64,000 nt of DNA, taken from positions 372,001 to 436,000 of the forward strand of contig NZ_KE383943.1 in NCBI RefSeq assembly GCF_000422885.1, read 5' to 3'. The stretch is from Ottowia thiooxydans DSM 14619. GTDB taxonomy: Bacteria; Pseudomonadota; Gammaproteobacteria; Burkholderiales; Burkholderiaceae_C. This document shows, one piece after another, positions 42,315 to 51,622 of the stretch. The notes under the pieces were generated by a model. It was not told the origin of the DNA, ran no database searches, and saw nothing but the letters and a program-made list of their open reading frames with translations. The translations under genes were made by a program, and so were the position numbers. Every line of letters starts with the position of its first letter. The stretch's first letter is position 1.

Positions 42315-43301
42315 CTATGCCGTGCCTTCATATTGAACTGAGCCTCGATCGCGGAGCCACAGCCGAACGAGATGCCGCTTGTGGTCAGGATCTACGGCAT
42401 CGTCCACGAAGTCCGTGCGCGCATGACCAATGCTGCGATTGTTCACGAACTGGATTTGTCCTGGCTCCATCATGAAGTTCGATTGCAGATCTGCTTGTGA
42501 GAACAGTTCAGCCAGCTTTGCCATGGCCAGCTCAAGGCGGTCATCCAGAGCTTCTTCGCGCAACTTGTATCCGCCGCGGATGTTGTAGGTGGAATAGCGC
42601 GCCAGGGGGCGCCCCTGCTCGTCATCTTCAAAGACCGGGTTGGCGACGTAGGGTAGTTCGTCAGGGCCGAATTCGCGGTGACGGTCCCACCAGATAGGTT
42701 CATAAAGCCGCTCCAAGAGATCGGGATTTTCTTGCGCGAGTAATTCATGCAAGGTGTGAAAGCTCACCGCTTTGGATAAGCCGCCGGTTCTCGCCGCACG
42801 CAGGCAAAGCAAGCCTACGTAATCCGGCATGACAGTATTGAAGCAGTTGTCGTTATGAAAATTGAGATCCAGATTGGTGATGGTGGCTCGGATACCTGAG
42901 CCTGGCTTCATTTGAGATCCCACTCCTTCGTCACGCACATGGAACAGCATGGTGCCGCCGTAGGTTTGCTGCACCGGGCGTGACACCAGACTGGCCAGGA
43001 GCCAGTACGCCCGCGTGAGTTCATCTTTGCTGAAGCGCTCGACCGGCAAGCGGTCGACGACTGCAAACTTCGGGCCCGCGTCCAGATATTGGCGGCGCAG
43101 GTTGGAAGCGAAGACGCGGCATTGCGTCAAAGAGAAGTGTTCCGCAGAGAGCTCATGAACGGGCGTTTGTCGGCCAGCGGTCTCGTGAACAGCCGTCTCC
43201 AACTCGTTCCAGCATTCGGCGGGCAGCGGCACCAGCCATTGGTTGCGCGACAGGGTGTCGCGCGTCCAGGCGCCGTTCTCGGTTCCAGCAATGGTACTCA
43301 T
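42315..43301 (-). CDS. TauD/TfdA-family Fe(II)/2-oxoglutarate dioxygenase
   Basis: The 328-residue oxygenase has the HxD iron motif in NFHNDN and the distal histidine/arginine in NNRSIGHARTDF, plus GGLSKAVSFHTLHELL in the jelly-roll core. It would hydroxylate an organic substrate with O2 and 2-oxoglutarate. The ATG overlaps the Bug stop (ATGA), so it is coupled to that receptor, and the compound bound by the receptor is a plausible substrate. The subgroup resembles the TauD-like proteins near carnitine or amino acid catabolism genes. Confidence 0.9.
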   Translation of the reverse strand: MSTIAGTENGAWTRDTLSRNQWLVPLPAECWNELETAVHETAGRQTPVHELSAEHFSLTQCRVFASNLRRQYLDAGPKFAVVDRLPVERFSKDELTRAYWLLASLVSRPVQQTYGGTMLFHVRDEGVGSQMKPGSGIRATITNLDLNFHNDNCFNTVMPDYVGLLCLRAARTGGLSKAVSFHTLHELLAQENPDLLERLYEPIWWDRHREFGPDELPYVANPVFEDDEQGRPLARYSTYNIRGGYKLREEALDDRLELAMAKLAELFSQADLQSNFMMEPGQIQFVNNRSIGHARTDFVDDAVDPDHKRHLVRLWLRDRGSVQYEGTA

Positions 43302-44293
43302 CGTTGGCCAGCGTCAATCTTGGCTAGCAGTGTCTTGAAGGCGCTGCGCTCGCTTCTCACAAACTCGCGGAACTGCTCCGGGCTGTTGCCCACCGGGATG
43401 AATCCGAGCTTCTGAAGTGCGCCGCGTACTTCGCTCTCACCTAGTACGGCCAGGACCTCCTGGTTCAGAAAATGCTGAGTCTCTGCGGGGATGTTGGCAG
43501 GTGCCATCAGGCCCATCCAGGTGGATTGGTCGAACCCTTTGACGCCTGATTCTGCGAGCGTCGGTACGTCGGGGTACTGGTCTACGCGTGCGGCGGTAGT
43601 GACCGCAAGCACCTTTACTTTTCCTGACTGTATGAAAGCACGCGCGGAAGGAATGTTGTCCACGCTCACCACGATTTGATCGCCCGAGGCCAGTGCCGTC
43701 AGGGCCTGTGTGCTTCCAGCGTATGGCACATGAGTCAGCTGTAAACCGACCTGGTCGAAGAAGGCCGCTGCAATGAGTTGCTGAGAAGTGCCCACGCCAT
43801 TGGAGGAGTAGGCGTACTTGCCGGGTGGGGCGGCCCTCAGGTAGGCCACAAGATCTTTAACGGAGTCTATGTTCAGGCTTTTCGGCACTAGCAGCACCGA
43901 GGGCATGCGGATGAGCTGTGTGATGGGGGTAAAGCCCGTGTCCAGGTTGAAGTCCTCTCGTTTGTTGAGTGTGGGGAGCACGGCGAAAGCAGCCTGGGTG
44001 CCCAGGACGAGTTTGTAGGGGTCGCCTTTGGCTTGACCTACGTACTCGGTTCCGATCTGGCCGGAAGCCCCGAGTTTGTTTTCAATGACCACGGCCTTTC
44101 CCCAGCGCTCAGCAAGCGCTTTCCCCACAGCTCTAGCCAGTAGGTCGGCGGCTCCACCGGGGGCATAGGGCACCACGAGAGTGACTGGGCGGACGGGGTA
44201 GGTTTCAGCGGCCAGGGAGGGGGAGAATGCTGTGACGCTTGGGAGCAAAGCGGCCAAGGAAAAGCGAAGAACATCGCGGCGAACGTAAGGCAT
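43298..44293 (-). CDS. Bug/TctC-family periplasmic receptor 3
   Basis: The 331-residue protein has a twin-arginine-like leader (VRRDVLRFSLAALL, cleavage after SLA) and the Bug hallmarks YPVRPVTLVVPYAPGGAADLL and VIENKLGASGQIGTEYV. An in-frame ATG 39 bases upstream exists, but the leader fits the shorter start. It is followed by the TauD-like gene with 4 bp overlap. No TctAB genes are near. Confidence 0.92.
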   Translation of the reverse strand: MPYVRRDVLRFSLAALLPSVTAFSPSLAAETYPVRPVTLVVPYAPGGAADLLARAVGKALAERWGKAVVIENKLGASGQIGTEYVGQAKGDPYKLVLGTQAAFAVLPTLNKREDFNLDTGFTPITQLIRMPSVLLVPKSLNIDSVKDLVAYLRAAPPGKYAYSSNGVGTSQQLIAAAFFDQVGLQLTHVPYAGSTQALTALASGDQIVVSVDNIPSARAFIQSGKVKVLAVTTAARVDQYPDVPTLAESGVKGFDQSTWMGLMAPANIPAETQHFLNQEVLAVLGESEVRGALQKLGFIPVGNSPEQFREFVRSERSAFKTLLAKIDAGQR

Positions 44294-44460
44294 GGCAGGT
44301 CTATCGATGACTTGAAAATAGGAAATTTTCAAGCGCCGATGGGCCAGTTCAAACGACTAAATCTGATTTTGCTTATGCCGTTTTGTAGGTTCCATTCTTG
44401 GATCGTGAGCTGGATCCAAGCAATTGAGCGAGGTACCCCACGGCATCGCGAGACAATCTT

Positions 44461-44802
44461 TCAGGGAAACTCGAACCCTGAAGTGAGCGCAACGAATATC
44501 CAGACCGCACCTGCTCCTAACCAAAGAATCACCCCATAAACCAAAACGCGTTTGGTCTTGCTGGCCTGGGTTCTTTTAAGCTTGACATCGTTGAATCCGG
44601 CGAGAAGAAAGCTAGCGGACCAGAGCATGCCGGCCCAGATAACGGAAGGCCAAAAAAGGTCCTTTCCCTTCCAGTCGTTGATGTCCCCAAAGAGTGGGTA
44701 GTGCAACGGATAGGTAAGGTAGTAGAGCCCGAAGCCCAAGGCACCCATGCTGAGCAATCCTAGCGCGCCAGCAACCAGGCAGGCAATGATGGAATATTTC
44801 AT
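44461..44802 (-). CDS. small membrane protein, unknown
   Basis: The 113-residue protein has three predicted transmembrane helices (residues about 6-30, 50-70 and 88-108) with a polar loop PLFGDINDWKGKD. No family is recognised. It stands alone between the Bug 3 gene and the small proteins at 45 kb. Confidence 0.6.
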   Translation of the reverse strand: MKYSIIACLVAGALGLLSMGALGFGLYYLTYPLHYPLFGDINDWKGKDLFWPSVIWAGMLWSASFLLAGFNDVKLKRTQASKTKRVLVYGVILWLGAGAVWIFVALTSGFEFP

Positions 44803-44920
44803 TAGATGTTTGCCACTGCTTGGGTAAAGGGTTTAGGGACCTGGACACATTTCGGTGTCAGCATCTCCAGTTTAATGTGCTGTTGCGTTAATGCTGGTCC
44901 ATAAAACCGCGTCTTCGTGC

Positions 44921-45073
44921 TCATGCCAACGCAGCAAATTCTCTCGTTGTCAACCCGGTTTGCGCTTTTCCCAACGCTCTAAGATCATGAGTACTTTCTA
45001 ACTGGTCAATTGCGTTCCGGGCTGGCAGAGTAGGGGCCAGGCTCTGACGAAACTCTGGAGATGTACTTGCCAT
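44921..45073 (-). CDS. possible 50-aa protein
   Basis: A short frame encodes MASTSPEFRQSLAPTLPARN and ends with QTGLTTREFAALA, which looks protein-like. Its start codon overlaps the divergent start at 45072 (CATG) and there is no ribosome site, so the call is weak. Confidence 0.3.
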   Translation of the reverse strand: MASTSPEFRQSLAPTLPARNAIDQLESTHDLRALGKAQTGLTTREFAALA

Positions 45074-45401
45074 GAAGTTGATCAAAACGACCAAAGCGCG
45101 CGAAGCATTGTCTGATCGATCCAGCTTATCCATGAGCCAACGGCGCGTGTTGATCCTGTGCGATGGGAAGCGCTCGCGCCAGCAGATAGTCAGCTGGCTG
45201 GGTACCGGTACCATGCTTGTGATGGACGGCTTGTTTGCTGATGGCTACCTTGCGCTCTCCAACTCTCCTGTTAGCAGTGTGTCTGCTGTCTCGTCAGTCA
45301 TCAGTGATTCAGCACTGGCCGAGTTGGATGATCAGTTGGGCTCTGCATCTGACTCGCTTCAGAAAAACAATGGCTTTCGGGGGGCGCGATACGGGAGCTG
45401 A
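45072..45401 (+). CDS. small conserved hypothetical protein
   Basis: The 109-residue protein has a winged-helix-like first half (SMSQRRVLILCDGKRSRQQIVSWLG, MDGLFADGYLAL) and a Ser/Val-rich tail. Similar short proteins with RR.LIL.DG.R occur in Comamonadaceae. GGAG lies about 12 bp upstream. It precedes the DUF2520 gene by 30 bp. Confidence 0.55.
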   Translation: MKLIKTTKAREALSDRSSLSMSQRRVLILCDGKRSRQQIVSWLGTGTMLVMDGLFADGYLALSNSPVSSVSAVSSVISDSALAELDDQLGSASDSLQKNNGFRGARYGS

Positions 45402-45431
45402 CTTCCATTGCACCCTCCTCATGAAGACTCC

Positions 45432-46289
45432 ATGAAAATCGCATTCGTTGGTGCGGGCCGACTCGCCCAGACGTTGGCCGCCGCGTTTCACCGCACCGAA
45501 ATCGAAGTCGTGGCGGTCTTCAATCGTTCAAGGCCTGCTGCTGAATCGCTTGCGACTATGGCTGGTGCCTGCAAGGTTTGCGAGACGCCACAACAAGCGG
45601 CTGATATGGCGGATCTTGTCTTCATCACAGTGTCTGATGACGCCATCGGCACTGTGGTTCGCCAAGTGAATTGGCGCCAAGACCAGTGTGTGGTTCACTG
45701 CAGTGGGGCGAGTGAGGTTTCGGTGCTGGAACCCGCAGCCGTGCAGGGCGCTGCGGTAGGTGGGTTCCACCCGTTGCAGATTTTTTCCGATCCCACCATT
45801 GCATTGCCACGCGTTGCGGGCAGTAGCGTGGCAATAGAAGCTGAAGGCTCTTTGGAGCTCGAACTGAACAGGCTTGCAGCGGCGGTAGGTTACCGCGTGA
45901 TCAAGCTACCGCCAGGCGCTCGGGGCCGCTATCACGCTGCGACGAACTACGCCGCAAGCTTCATGCTCTCTTTGCTTCGGGAGGCGTGTGACCTGTGGAA
46001 TAGCTTTGGCGTGAGCGATCAAGAGGCGCTCGCGGCGCTGCTTCCTTTGACACGTGGCACCTTGGACGCCGCCACTGCCAAAGGTTTGGCAGGTGCGATG
46101 GCGGGGCCGATCTCCAGAGGCGATGCGTCAGTGGTTGCCCTGCATTTGCGTGAACTGGCCGAGCTGGGTGAAGACACTGTGGATTTCTATCGCAGCGTTT
46201 CCATGCGGCAGTTGAGGCTCGCTAGAGACAAAGGGCATCTGGATAACGCCGTGCTCGAACGACTGGACAAGACCTTGCGCGAATCCTGA
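45432..46289 (+). CDS. Rossmann-fold DUF2520-type oxidoreductase-like protein
   Basis: The 285-residue protein has an N-terminal NAD(P)-binding fold (MKIAFVGAGRLAQTLAAAF, VVAVFNRS, ADLVFITVSDDAI) and a C-terminal helical DUF2520 domain (YHAATNYAASFMLSLLREA). The family is related to pyrroline-5-carboxylate and 6-phosphogluconate-type reductases, but the substrate is unknown. The start is set at the ATG that opens the Rossmann strand. It precedes the MmgE/PrpD gene by 99 bp. Confidence 0.85.
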   Translation: MKIAFVGAGRLAQTLAAAFHRTEIEVVAVFNRSRPAAESLATMAGACKVCETPQQAADMADLVFITVSDDAIGTVVRQVNWRQDQCVVHCSGASEVSVLEPAAVQGAAVGGFHPLQIFSDPTIALPRVAGSSVAIEAEGSLELELNRLAAAVGYRVIKLPPGARGRYHAATNYAASFMLSLLREACDLWNSFGVSDQEALAALLPLTRGTLDAATAKGLAGAMAGPISRGDASVVALHLRELAELGEDTVDFYRSVSMRQLRLARDKGHLDNAVLERLDKTLRES

Positions 46290-46352
46290 AGCCTGTGAGA
46301 GCTTGATTCGGCACGCCGGACGCCGAGCGTTGTTTGCCAAAGGGGATTGTTA

Positions 46353-46387
46353 TTTCATACAATGAAAGAAATTTCATTGAATAAAAT
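46353..46387. promoter_or_regulatory. IclR-type operators upstream of MmgE/PrpD
   Basis: TTTCAT-ACA-ATGAAA (46353-46367) is a perfect 6-3-6 palindrome. ATTTCATTGAATAAAAT (46371-46387) is a second, imperfect copy. The second is exactly the reverse complement of 52440-52456 in front of the IclR gene at 51623. The sites end two bases before the proposed start codon. Confidence 0.6.
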
Positions 46388-46388
46388 A

Positions 46389-47771
46389 ATGACAACGCTT
46401 GCTGAAGACTCGTTGGTCGCTCATCTGAAAGCTCAGTCCAACCGTACAGTTCCTGCCGATACCCGCCAGCGTGTGGCGCAGGCCCTGCTGGATTGGTTCA
46501 CCGCCGGATGGTCTGGTAGCGCAATGGCTTTGGCCGCACCTTACCGCGCTGTGGCAACCGCCGCGTTTCCTGGCCTTGGGAATTCGCCGGTATTCGGCGC
46601 AGGCGCGCTCTCCCCACTTGGCGCGGGTTTTGCCAATGCAGCCATCGCCCACTTGCGGGAGATTGATGACGCGCACCGCGCCGCCATGCTTCACCCAGGG
46701 GTGGTTTCCATCTCTCCAGTGCTGGCGCTTGCGGCCGAAGGATCTCTCACGCGGCGCCAAGCCATTGCGGGGATGGTGGCGGGCTATGAAGTTTCGTTGC
46801 GCCTCGGTGAGGCGCTGGGCACGCGACACGCATCCTTATTTCATGCCACGGCCACTGCGGGGGCGGTGGGAGCGGCTGCGGCCACTGCAGTCACCCTCGG
46901 GCTTCCAACGGAGCAATTGCATCATGCCCTTGGCATTGCAGCTACTCAATCTGCCGGCTTATGGCAGTTGGTCGACGACGATGCGCATGAGTCCAAATCC
47001 TTGCACCCGGGCTTTGCTGTTCGAAACGGCATGATGGCCGCATGGGCTGCGCAAGCTGGGCTACCGGGCGCTCGAGCTTTCTTTACTGGTAAGCGAGGCA
47101 TGTATGCCCTGCTGGCAGGGGAGGGGCCTCTTTCTGCCATCGATGTGGGCGATGGCCTTGGTCTGCATGAGGGTGACCGGCTCAACACGACCACTATCAA
47201 GGCGTGGCCCAGTTGCGCTCAAATCTTCACGCCGCTGGATGCGATGCGGGCGCTGATGGACGAACACCATTTCGTGGCCTCAGATGTTGAGGTGATTGAT
47301 GTCACGATTTTCCCCCATGCGCTCAAGATCGCTGGGGTGGGCTGGCCTGTGAGAGCATCAGAGACACCATTCAGCCTGCGCTACGTTCTAAGCGCTTTGT
47401 TGTTGAAGGGGCGCTTGGGCATTGATGAGATGGAAGCCCCTGATTTGGCCAACCCGGCGTTGATAGCCCTCGGCGAGAAAATTCGAGTCACGACAAGCGA
47501 AGAGTTCCAGAAGAGTTTTCCGGAGCGGCGGCCCGCGGAGGTGAGTGTTGCGCTTAAAAACGGCCGGCGTCTGACTGCCAAGCGCGAGCTTCGCCGCGGT
47601 GATCCGGAAGACCCCTTTAGTTGGGATCAATTGCAGCAGCGCATGCGGGCTTTCGCGCCCGCGATGAGCGATGCCACGGCGGCCCGCGTCACAACCTGGT
47701 GTGAGGCGTTTGCCGATCCGGCGCGTGACGATGAACGCTGCAATCCTGACCCCTTGCTTTTCGTGAGCTAG
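46389..47771 (+). CDS. MmgE/PrpD-family protein
   Basis: The 460-residue protein belongs to the 2-methylcitrate dehydratase/immune-responsive protein fold: HLREIDDAHRAAMLHPGVV near the active site, TQSAGLWQLVDDDAHESKSLHPGFA and KAWPSCAQIFTPLDA. Family members act on tricarboxylates such as 2-methylcitrate or cis-aconitate, or unknown related acids. The start is uncertain (ATG 46362 or 46389); neither has a Shine-Dalgarno sequence and the operator overlaps the region. Likely co-regulated with the lyase at 52622. Confidence 0.88.
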   Translation: MTTLAEDSLVAHLKAQSNRTVPADTRQRVAQALLDWFTAGWSGSAMALAAPYRAVATAAFPGLGNSPVFGAGALSPLGAGFANAAIAHLREIDDAHRAAMLHPGVVSISPVLALAAEGSLTRRQAIAGMVAGYEVSLRLGEALGTRHASLFHATATAGAVGAAAATAVTLGLPTEQLHHALGIAATQSAGLWQLVDDDAHESKSLHPGFAVRNGMMAAWAAQAGLPGARAFFTGKRGMYALLAGEGPLSAIDVGDGLGLHEGDRLNTTTIKAWPSCAQIFTPLDAMRALMDEHHFVASDVEVIDVTIFPHALKIAGVGWPVRASETPFSLRYVLSALLLKGRLGIDEMEAPDLANPALIALGEKIRVTTSEEFQKSFPERRPAEVSVALKNGRRLTAKRELRRGDPEDPFSWDQLQQRMRAFAPAMSDATAARVTTWCEAFADPARDDERCNPDPLLFVS

Positions 47772-47772
47772 G

Positions 47773-48750
47773 CTACTCCGGCTGTATCCCTGCGCCTCGA
47801 ATAATCTCACCGTATTTTTTGGCTTCGCTGGCCTGGAATCGTGCCATTTCTTCGGGGCTGGAGGTGGACGACGCAGTCCCGCTGGGCTTGTAGAACGCCG
47901 CGTCGGCAGATGCACTCTTGGCGGCACGTGCGAATAGTTCATTGAGCCGTTGCTTGATATCTGCCGGTAGATTGGCAGGCCCCCATACCCCGAACCAGTG
48001 CGTGACGTTGTAGCCTGGGAACGTGTCCGCGATGGGGGGAACATCTGGCAGCAAAGGCGATCTTTGCGCGTTCGTGACGGCCAGCGCGCGTACTCTTGCG
48101 TCGTTGATGAACGGAATCGCTGTACCGGTGTCAACCACCATCATCTGCGTTTGGCCTGCCATCAAATCGGCAATGGCCAGCGGATTTCCCTTGTAGGGGA
48201 TGTGAGTCATCTTCAGGTTCGCCTTCTGTAGAAAGGCTTCGCTGCCTACACGGCTTCCGGAGCTGCCGCTGGCGAAATTAAGTTTGCCCGGATTCTTGCC
48301 CGCATACTCGATCAACTCCGCGACGGTTTTAACAGGAAGGTCCTTGTTGACGATCAACACCTGCCAACCCTGCCCCAGGGTGGTGATGGGCGAAAAATCC
48401 TTGACGGGGTCGTAGGGCAGCTTTTTGTAGAGGAACTCATTCGCCGCATGTGTCGTGGTACCTCCGATCAACAGGGTGTATCCGTCGTTCGGTGAGGTCG
48501 CCACGCTCTGTACCGCCAACATTCCGGCAGCTCCGGCGCGGTTTTCCACCAGGACAGGTACCTTGATTTCCGCAGTGATCGCCTGTGCAATGGCGCGAGC
48601 CAATTGATCGGTGCCGCTTCCCGCAGAAAACGGGACCAACAGGCGGATGGGCTTTTCGGGGAAGTTTCGGGCGCTTGCCGGCTGAGCCTGCAGTGTTGTC
48701 GCGCTCAAGTACATGGCGGCCGTTGCCGGGAAAAAATGGCGTCTTTTCAT
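47773..48750 (-). CDS. Bug/TctC-family periplasmic receptor 4
   Basis: The 325-residue protein has a signal peptide and the Bug hallmarks FPEKPIRLLVPFSAGSGTDQLARAI, ENRAGAAGML and NDGYTLLIGG. AGGAGACAAA precedes the ATG. It is the last gene of a LysR, AtuA-like, AtuA-C-like, Bug series and nearly touches the convergent MmgE/PrpD gene (one base between stops). Confidence 0.92.
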   Translation of the reverse strand: MKRRHFFPATAAMYLSATTLQAQPASARNFPEKPIRLLVPFSAGSGTDQLARAIAQAITAEIKVPVLVENRAGAAGMLAVQSVATSPNDGYTLLIGGTTTHAANEFLYKKLPYDPVKDFSPITTLGQGWQVLIVNKDLPVKTVAELIEYAGKNPGKLNFASGSSGSRVGSEAFLQKANLKMTHIPYKGNPLAIADLMAGQTQMMVVDTGTAIPFINDARVRALAVTNAQRSPLLPDVPPIADTFPGYNVTHWFGVWGPANLPADIKQRLNELFARAAKSASADAAFYKPSGTASSTSSPEEMARFQASEAKKYGEIIRGAGIQPE

Positions 48751-48800
48751 TTTGTCTCCTGATAATCAAAATCAATGCAACCGAGTGCGGCAGGTACAGC

Positions 48801-49169
48801 CTATGGGGAGTCTTGGCCGCGCAGCAGTTCGATCTGATGGCCTGGAACCGTGATGCGCATGTCCAGCAGCAGGAACGACAGGCTCTTGCCATGCGAGTCC
48901 AGATTCATAGACCGGTTGACGCCGCCGTCCAGGACGTCATCAAGAACAAAATTCATGGCATGCAGGTTCGGCAGCAGGTAGCGCCGCACCGCGCTGGGCT
49001 TGCGGGCGGCGAACACATCGCGTACCCGCTCCGGCGTGACTTCGGCGACCAGTGTCTCGTAGAGCGCAGGGGCCCATGCGATGAGGCTGATGTTCGAGCG
49101 GTTTCCTTTGTCACCTGCCCGGCCATGCGCCACACGGTACAGCGGAACTTCGATGGTTGGGCTGGTCAT
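48801..49169 (-). CDS. AtuA C-terminal-domain-like protein
   Basis: The 122-residue protein corresponds to the C-terminal ferredoxin-like domain of AtuA-type proteins: VAHGRAGDKGNRSNISLIAW and RYLLPNLHAMNFVLDDVLDGG. In Pseudomonas AtuA this is fused to the DUF1446 part; here it is a separate gene whose ATG overlaps the stop of the upstream gene (ATGA). Function within the pathway unknown. Confidence 0.85.
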   Translation of the reverse strand: MTSPTIEVPLYRVAHGRAGDKGNRSNISLIAWAPALYETLVAEVTPERVRDVFAARKPSAVRRYLLPNLHAMNFVLDDVLDGGVNRSMNLDSHGKSLSFLLLDMRITVPGHQIELLRGQDSP

Positions 49170-50518
49170 TGCAGCATCTCGTAGGTGGAGGGAACAGCCG
49201 TGCGTGGCAAGAAGCAGGGGAGTGTGTCGAGCCGGCTACGCAAGGAGGTGCGCACACCGCCGCCTCCTGCTGGCCCGCAGGTATAAAGCGCCGTCACTTC
49301 ACGCCCGATGCGATCAGCAATGGATTGGTCGTCATGCACGCCAGCAATGCGCAAGCGAACGTCGCAAGCATGCGTCGGTGGGAGGGCGGCCAAGCTGTGG
49401 CCTCGATCATCCGCCAGGATGCTCATGACGCCGATGAGGTCTATCCGCAAATCCAGCAAGTGCCCCATCCGTTGTCGAACGATGTCTGCCGCGAGCCGCG
49501 CCCGCGCTTCTGCTCGCGGCCCTGCATACGAGATTTCACCTTCTCCAAGCCAGCCGCCTTCCTGGCATACCAATACCTTCAATTGTTCCGGCCAGGGGCG
49601 GCCTCGTATGCCGCGCAGTTGGACTCGATCTGCGCCCAAGTCTTCCACCGAGCATTGAGTGAGATCAGCGATTCCATCCGGTGCGACATAGGCGCTCGGA
49701 TCGTCGATTTCGTACAGAAGCTGTTCCTTGACGGTGGCCGGCGTCACGAACCCGCCCGTCTCATCCGCTTTGCCAATCACGCAATCGCCGTGCTCGTCGA
49801 TTTCGAGGATCGGGTAGCCCAGTCGATCCAAGCCGGGGACATCCTTGAAACCAGGGTCGGCAAAATACCCTCCCGTGATCTGTGTCCCGCATTCCAGCAA
49901 ATGGCCAGCCATGAGCCCGCGAGCTCGGCGAGTCCAGTCGTCTCGTCGCCAGCCATAGTGGGCAAGCAGAGGACCTAGCGTGAGGGAGGAGTCCGCGACT
50001 CGCCCTGTCACCACGATGTCCGCTCCATCCTGAATGGCATCCGCAATGCTGTCAGCCCCTAGGTAGGCGTTGGCCGCAACCATACGGCTTTCATTGAACG
50101 CCGAGCCCAACGCTTGGCGAAAAACAGGCCGATGTTCAATGCCGGAGACGTCGTCACCGATAACCACCGCGATTCGCGGTGGGGCCAAACCTGATTCTTT
50201 GGCCATCTCTCGAATCCGGAGCGCGGCAGCCCGGGGGTTGGCGGAGCCGAAGTTGCCGACAATACGGATTTTGTGCGCCAGGCAGCGCGCAAGCACGGGC
50301 TGCAGAATCTGCTCAAGCCATGGGTCGTATCCGGCATCCGGCTGTTTGCGCTTGGCGAGTTGTCCCAGCGCAAGCGTGCGTTCTGCCAGCGTTTCGTAAA
50401 TCAGAAACGAAGGTCGTTGGCGTCGAATCAGGGTGTCGACGACGGGTGGTGCGGCATCCCAGCGATCACCAGAGAATGCGGATGCAGCGCCAATCAGCAC
50501 GGGGTCTACGGGCTTCAT
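49166..50518 (-). CDS. acyclic terpene utilisation AtuA-family protein (DUF1446)
   Basis: The 450-residue protein matches the N-terminal DUF1446 part of AtuA: LIGAASAFSGDRWDAAPPVV, IRIVGNFGSANPRAAALRIRE, DIVVTGRVADSSLTLGPL and a C-terminal GPAGGGGVRTSLRS. The family is required for citronellol/geraniol catabolism in Pseudomonas, but many relatives in Burkholderiales sit near Bug genes and act on other acids. The enzymatic step is not known. The companion domain is encoded separately at 48801. Confidence 0.88.
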   Translation of the reverse strand: MKPVDPVLIGAASAFSGDRWDAAPPVVDTLIRRQRPSFLIYETLAERTLALGQLAKRKQPDAGYDPWLEQILQPVLARCLAHKIRIVGNFGSANPRAAALRIREMAKESGLAPPRIAVVIGDDVSGIEHRPVFRQALGSAFNESRMVAANAYLGADSIADAIQDGADIVVTGRVADSSLTLGPLLAHYGWRRDDWTRRARGLMAGHLLECGTQITGGYFADPGFKDVPGLDRLGYPILEIDEHGDCVIGKADETGGFVTPATVKEQLLYEIDDPSAYVAPDGIADLTQCSVEDLGADRVQLRGIRGRPWPEQLKVLVCQEGGWLGEGEISYAGPRAEARARLAADIVRQRMGHLLDLRIDLIGVMSILADDRGHSLAALPPTHACDVRLRIAGVHDDQSIADRIGREVTALYTCGPAGGGGVRTSLRSRLDTLPCFLPRTAVPSTYEMLQ

Positions 50519-50599
50519 TGCGAAGGCCCGAAAGGCAGGTCAGATAAGCAGGGTGGCGTCATTCCCTCACTTTAGGAGCGCCTCCTGAACCTGTCCAAC

Positions 50600-51514
50600 T
50601 CAAGATTCAGATGAGCCGATTCGTTTTTCAGATTCGGATAGTGCGACTTCCCGGATGTGGGTCGCCAAGGACCTGGCCATGGGCGACGGCGGGTGGGTTC
50701 TATGAAAAACCAGCGCGATATCGCGCGATAGGGCGCCATTGGCAATGGGGCGCAATACCAGCGCAGAGCCGACAAAATGCTGTCGAAGGCTCACTGGAAT
50801 GACACTGATGCCACCACCACTTTCGACCAGTGCACGAATCGTATGGATATGGTCGACCTCGTGCGCAAGCTGAAGTTGATCGGGGTAAAGCGCGGCGTCT
50901 ATGAGTCGCCTTGTCATGCGCCCCTGGCCGTAGTGAACGAATGGATAAGCGGTGAGGTGGCGCAGTTCGATCTGATGCAAGCTCGCCAGGGGATGGTCAG
51001 ACCGGCAGAGCAATTCGAAGGGTTCACGAAACAAATGCTCGGCGAATAAATGGCTTGGCAGTGAGTCAATGGCCGTCACGGCAAAATCAGCCTTTCTGGC
51101 ATTGACCAGTTCAATGCACTCGAGTGGATGAGCGACTCGCAGGTCCAGCTGCGCTTTTGAGTTTTTGGATTGAAAATCCGCCAATATGGGAGGCAGGAAT
51201 CCATAGCTGAGCGTCACCATCGCGGCGATCGTTACTATCTCCGTTGCCAGCGAACGAGCTTGGAATTCGCGAATGTGCCTGTCGAAATGCGCCAATGAAG
51301 TATTGGCGATCTCGGCGAAATGCTCGCCTGCAGATGTCAGTTGAAACTGTGGACTGGAGCGGTCTACCAGCTCAACACCGAGAGTGGTTTCCGTCGAGCG
51401 CACCATGGCGCTGAAGGCTGGTTGTGACAGACAGAAGGCCTTGGCTGCTTTCGTGAAATTGCGGTATTCCACCAAAGTCAGGAATGCCCGCATGTGTCGG
51501 GTTGAGATATCCAT
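50600..51514 (-). CDS. LysR-family regulator of the AtuA-like operon
   Basis: The 304-residue protein has the LysR HTH (MRAFLTLVEYRNFTKAAKAF, SQPAFSAMVRSTETTLGVEL) and effector domain. It lies 81 bp upstream of the AtuA-like gene in the same direction, and probably regulates that group by readthrough or a nearby promoter. The effector is unknown. Confidence 0.9.
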   Translation of the reverse strand: MDISTRHMRAFLTLVEYRNFTKAAKAFCLSQPAFSAMVRSTETTLGVELVDRSSPQFQLTSAGEHFAEIANTSLAHFDRHIREFQARSLATEIVTIAAMVTLSYGFLPPILADFQSKNSKAQLDLRVAHPLECIELVNARKADFAVTAIDSLPSHLFAEHLFREPFELLCRSDHPLASLHQIELRHLTAYPFVHYGQGRMTRRLIDAALYPDQLQLAHEVDHIHTIRALVESGGGISVIPVSLRQHFVGSALVLRPIANGALSRDIALVFHRTHPPSPMARSLATHIREVALSESEKRIGSSES

Positions 51515-51622
51515 CTGGAGGTGAGGCGATATGCTTGAACAGGTATCCCATCAACGCTGGACTTCTGCGTGGGGCTCGGAACTCGACGCCTTGGTGCGAG
51601 GTGTGCGCCATGCAGGTACTCA

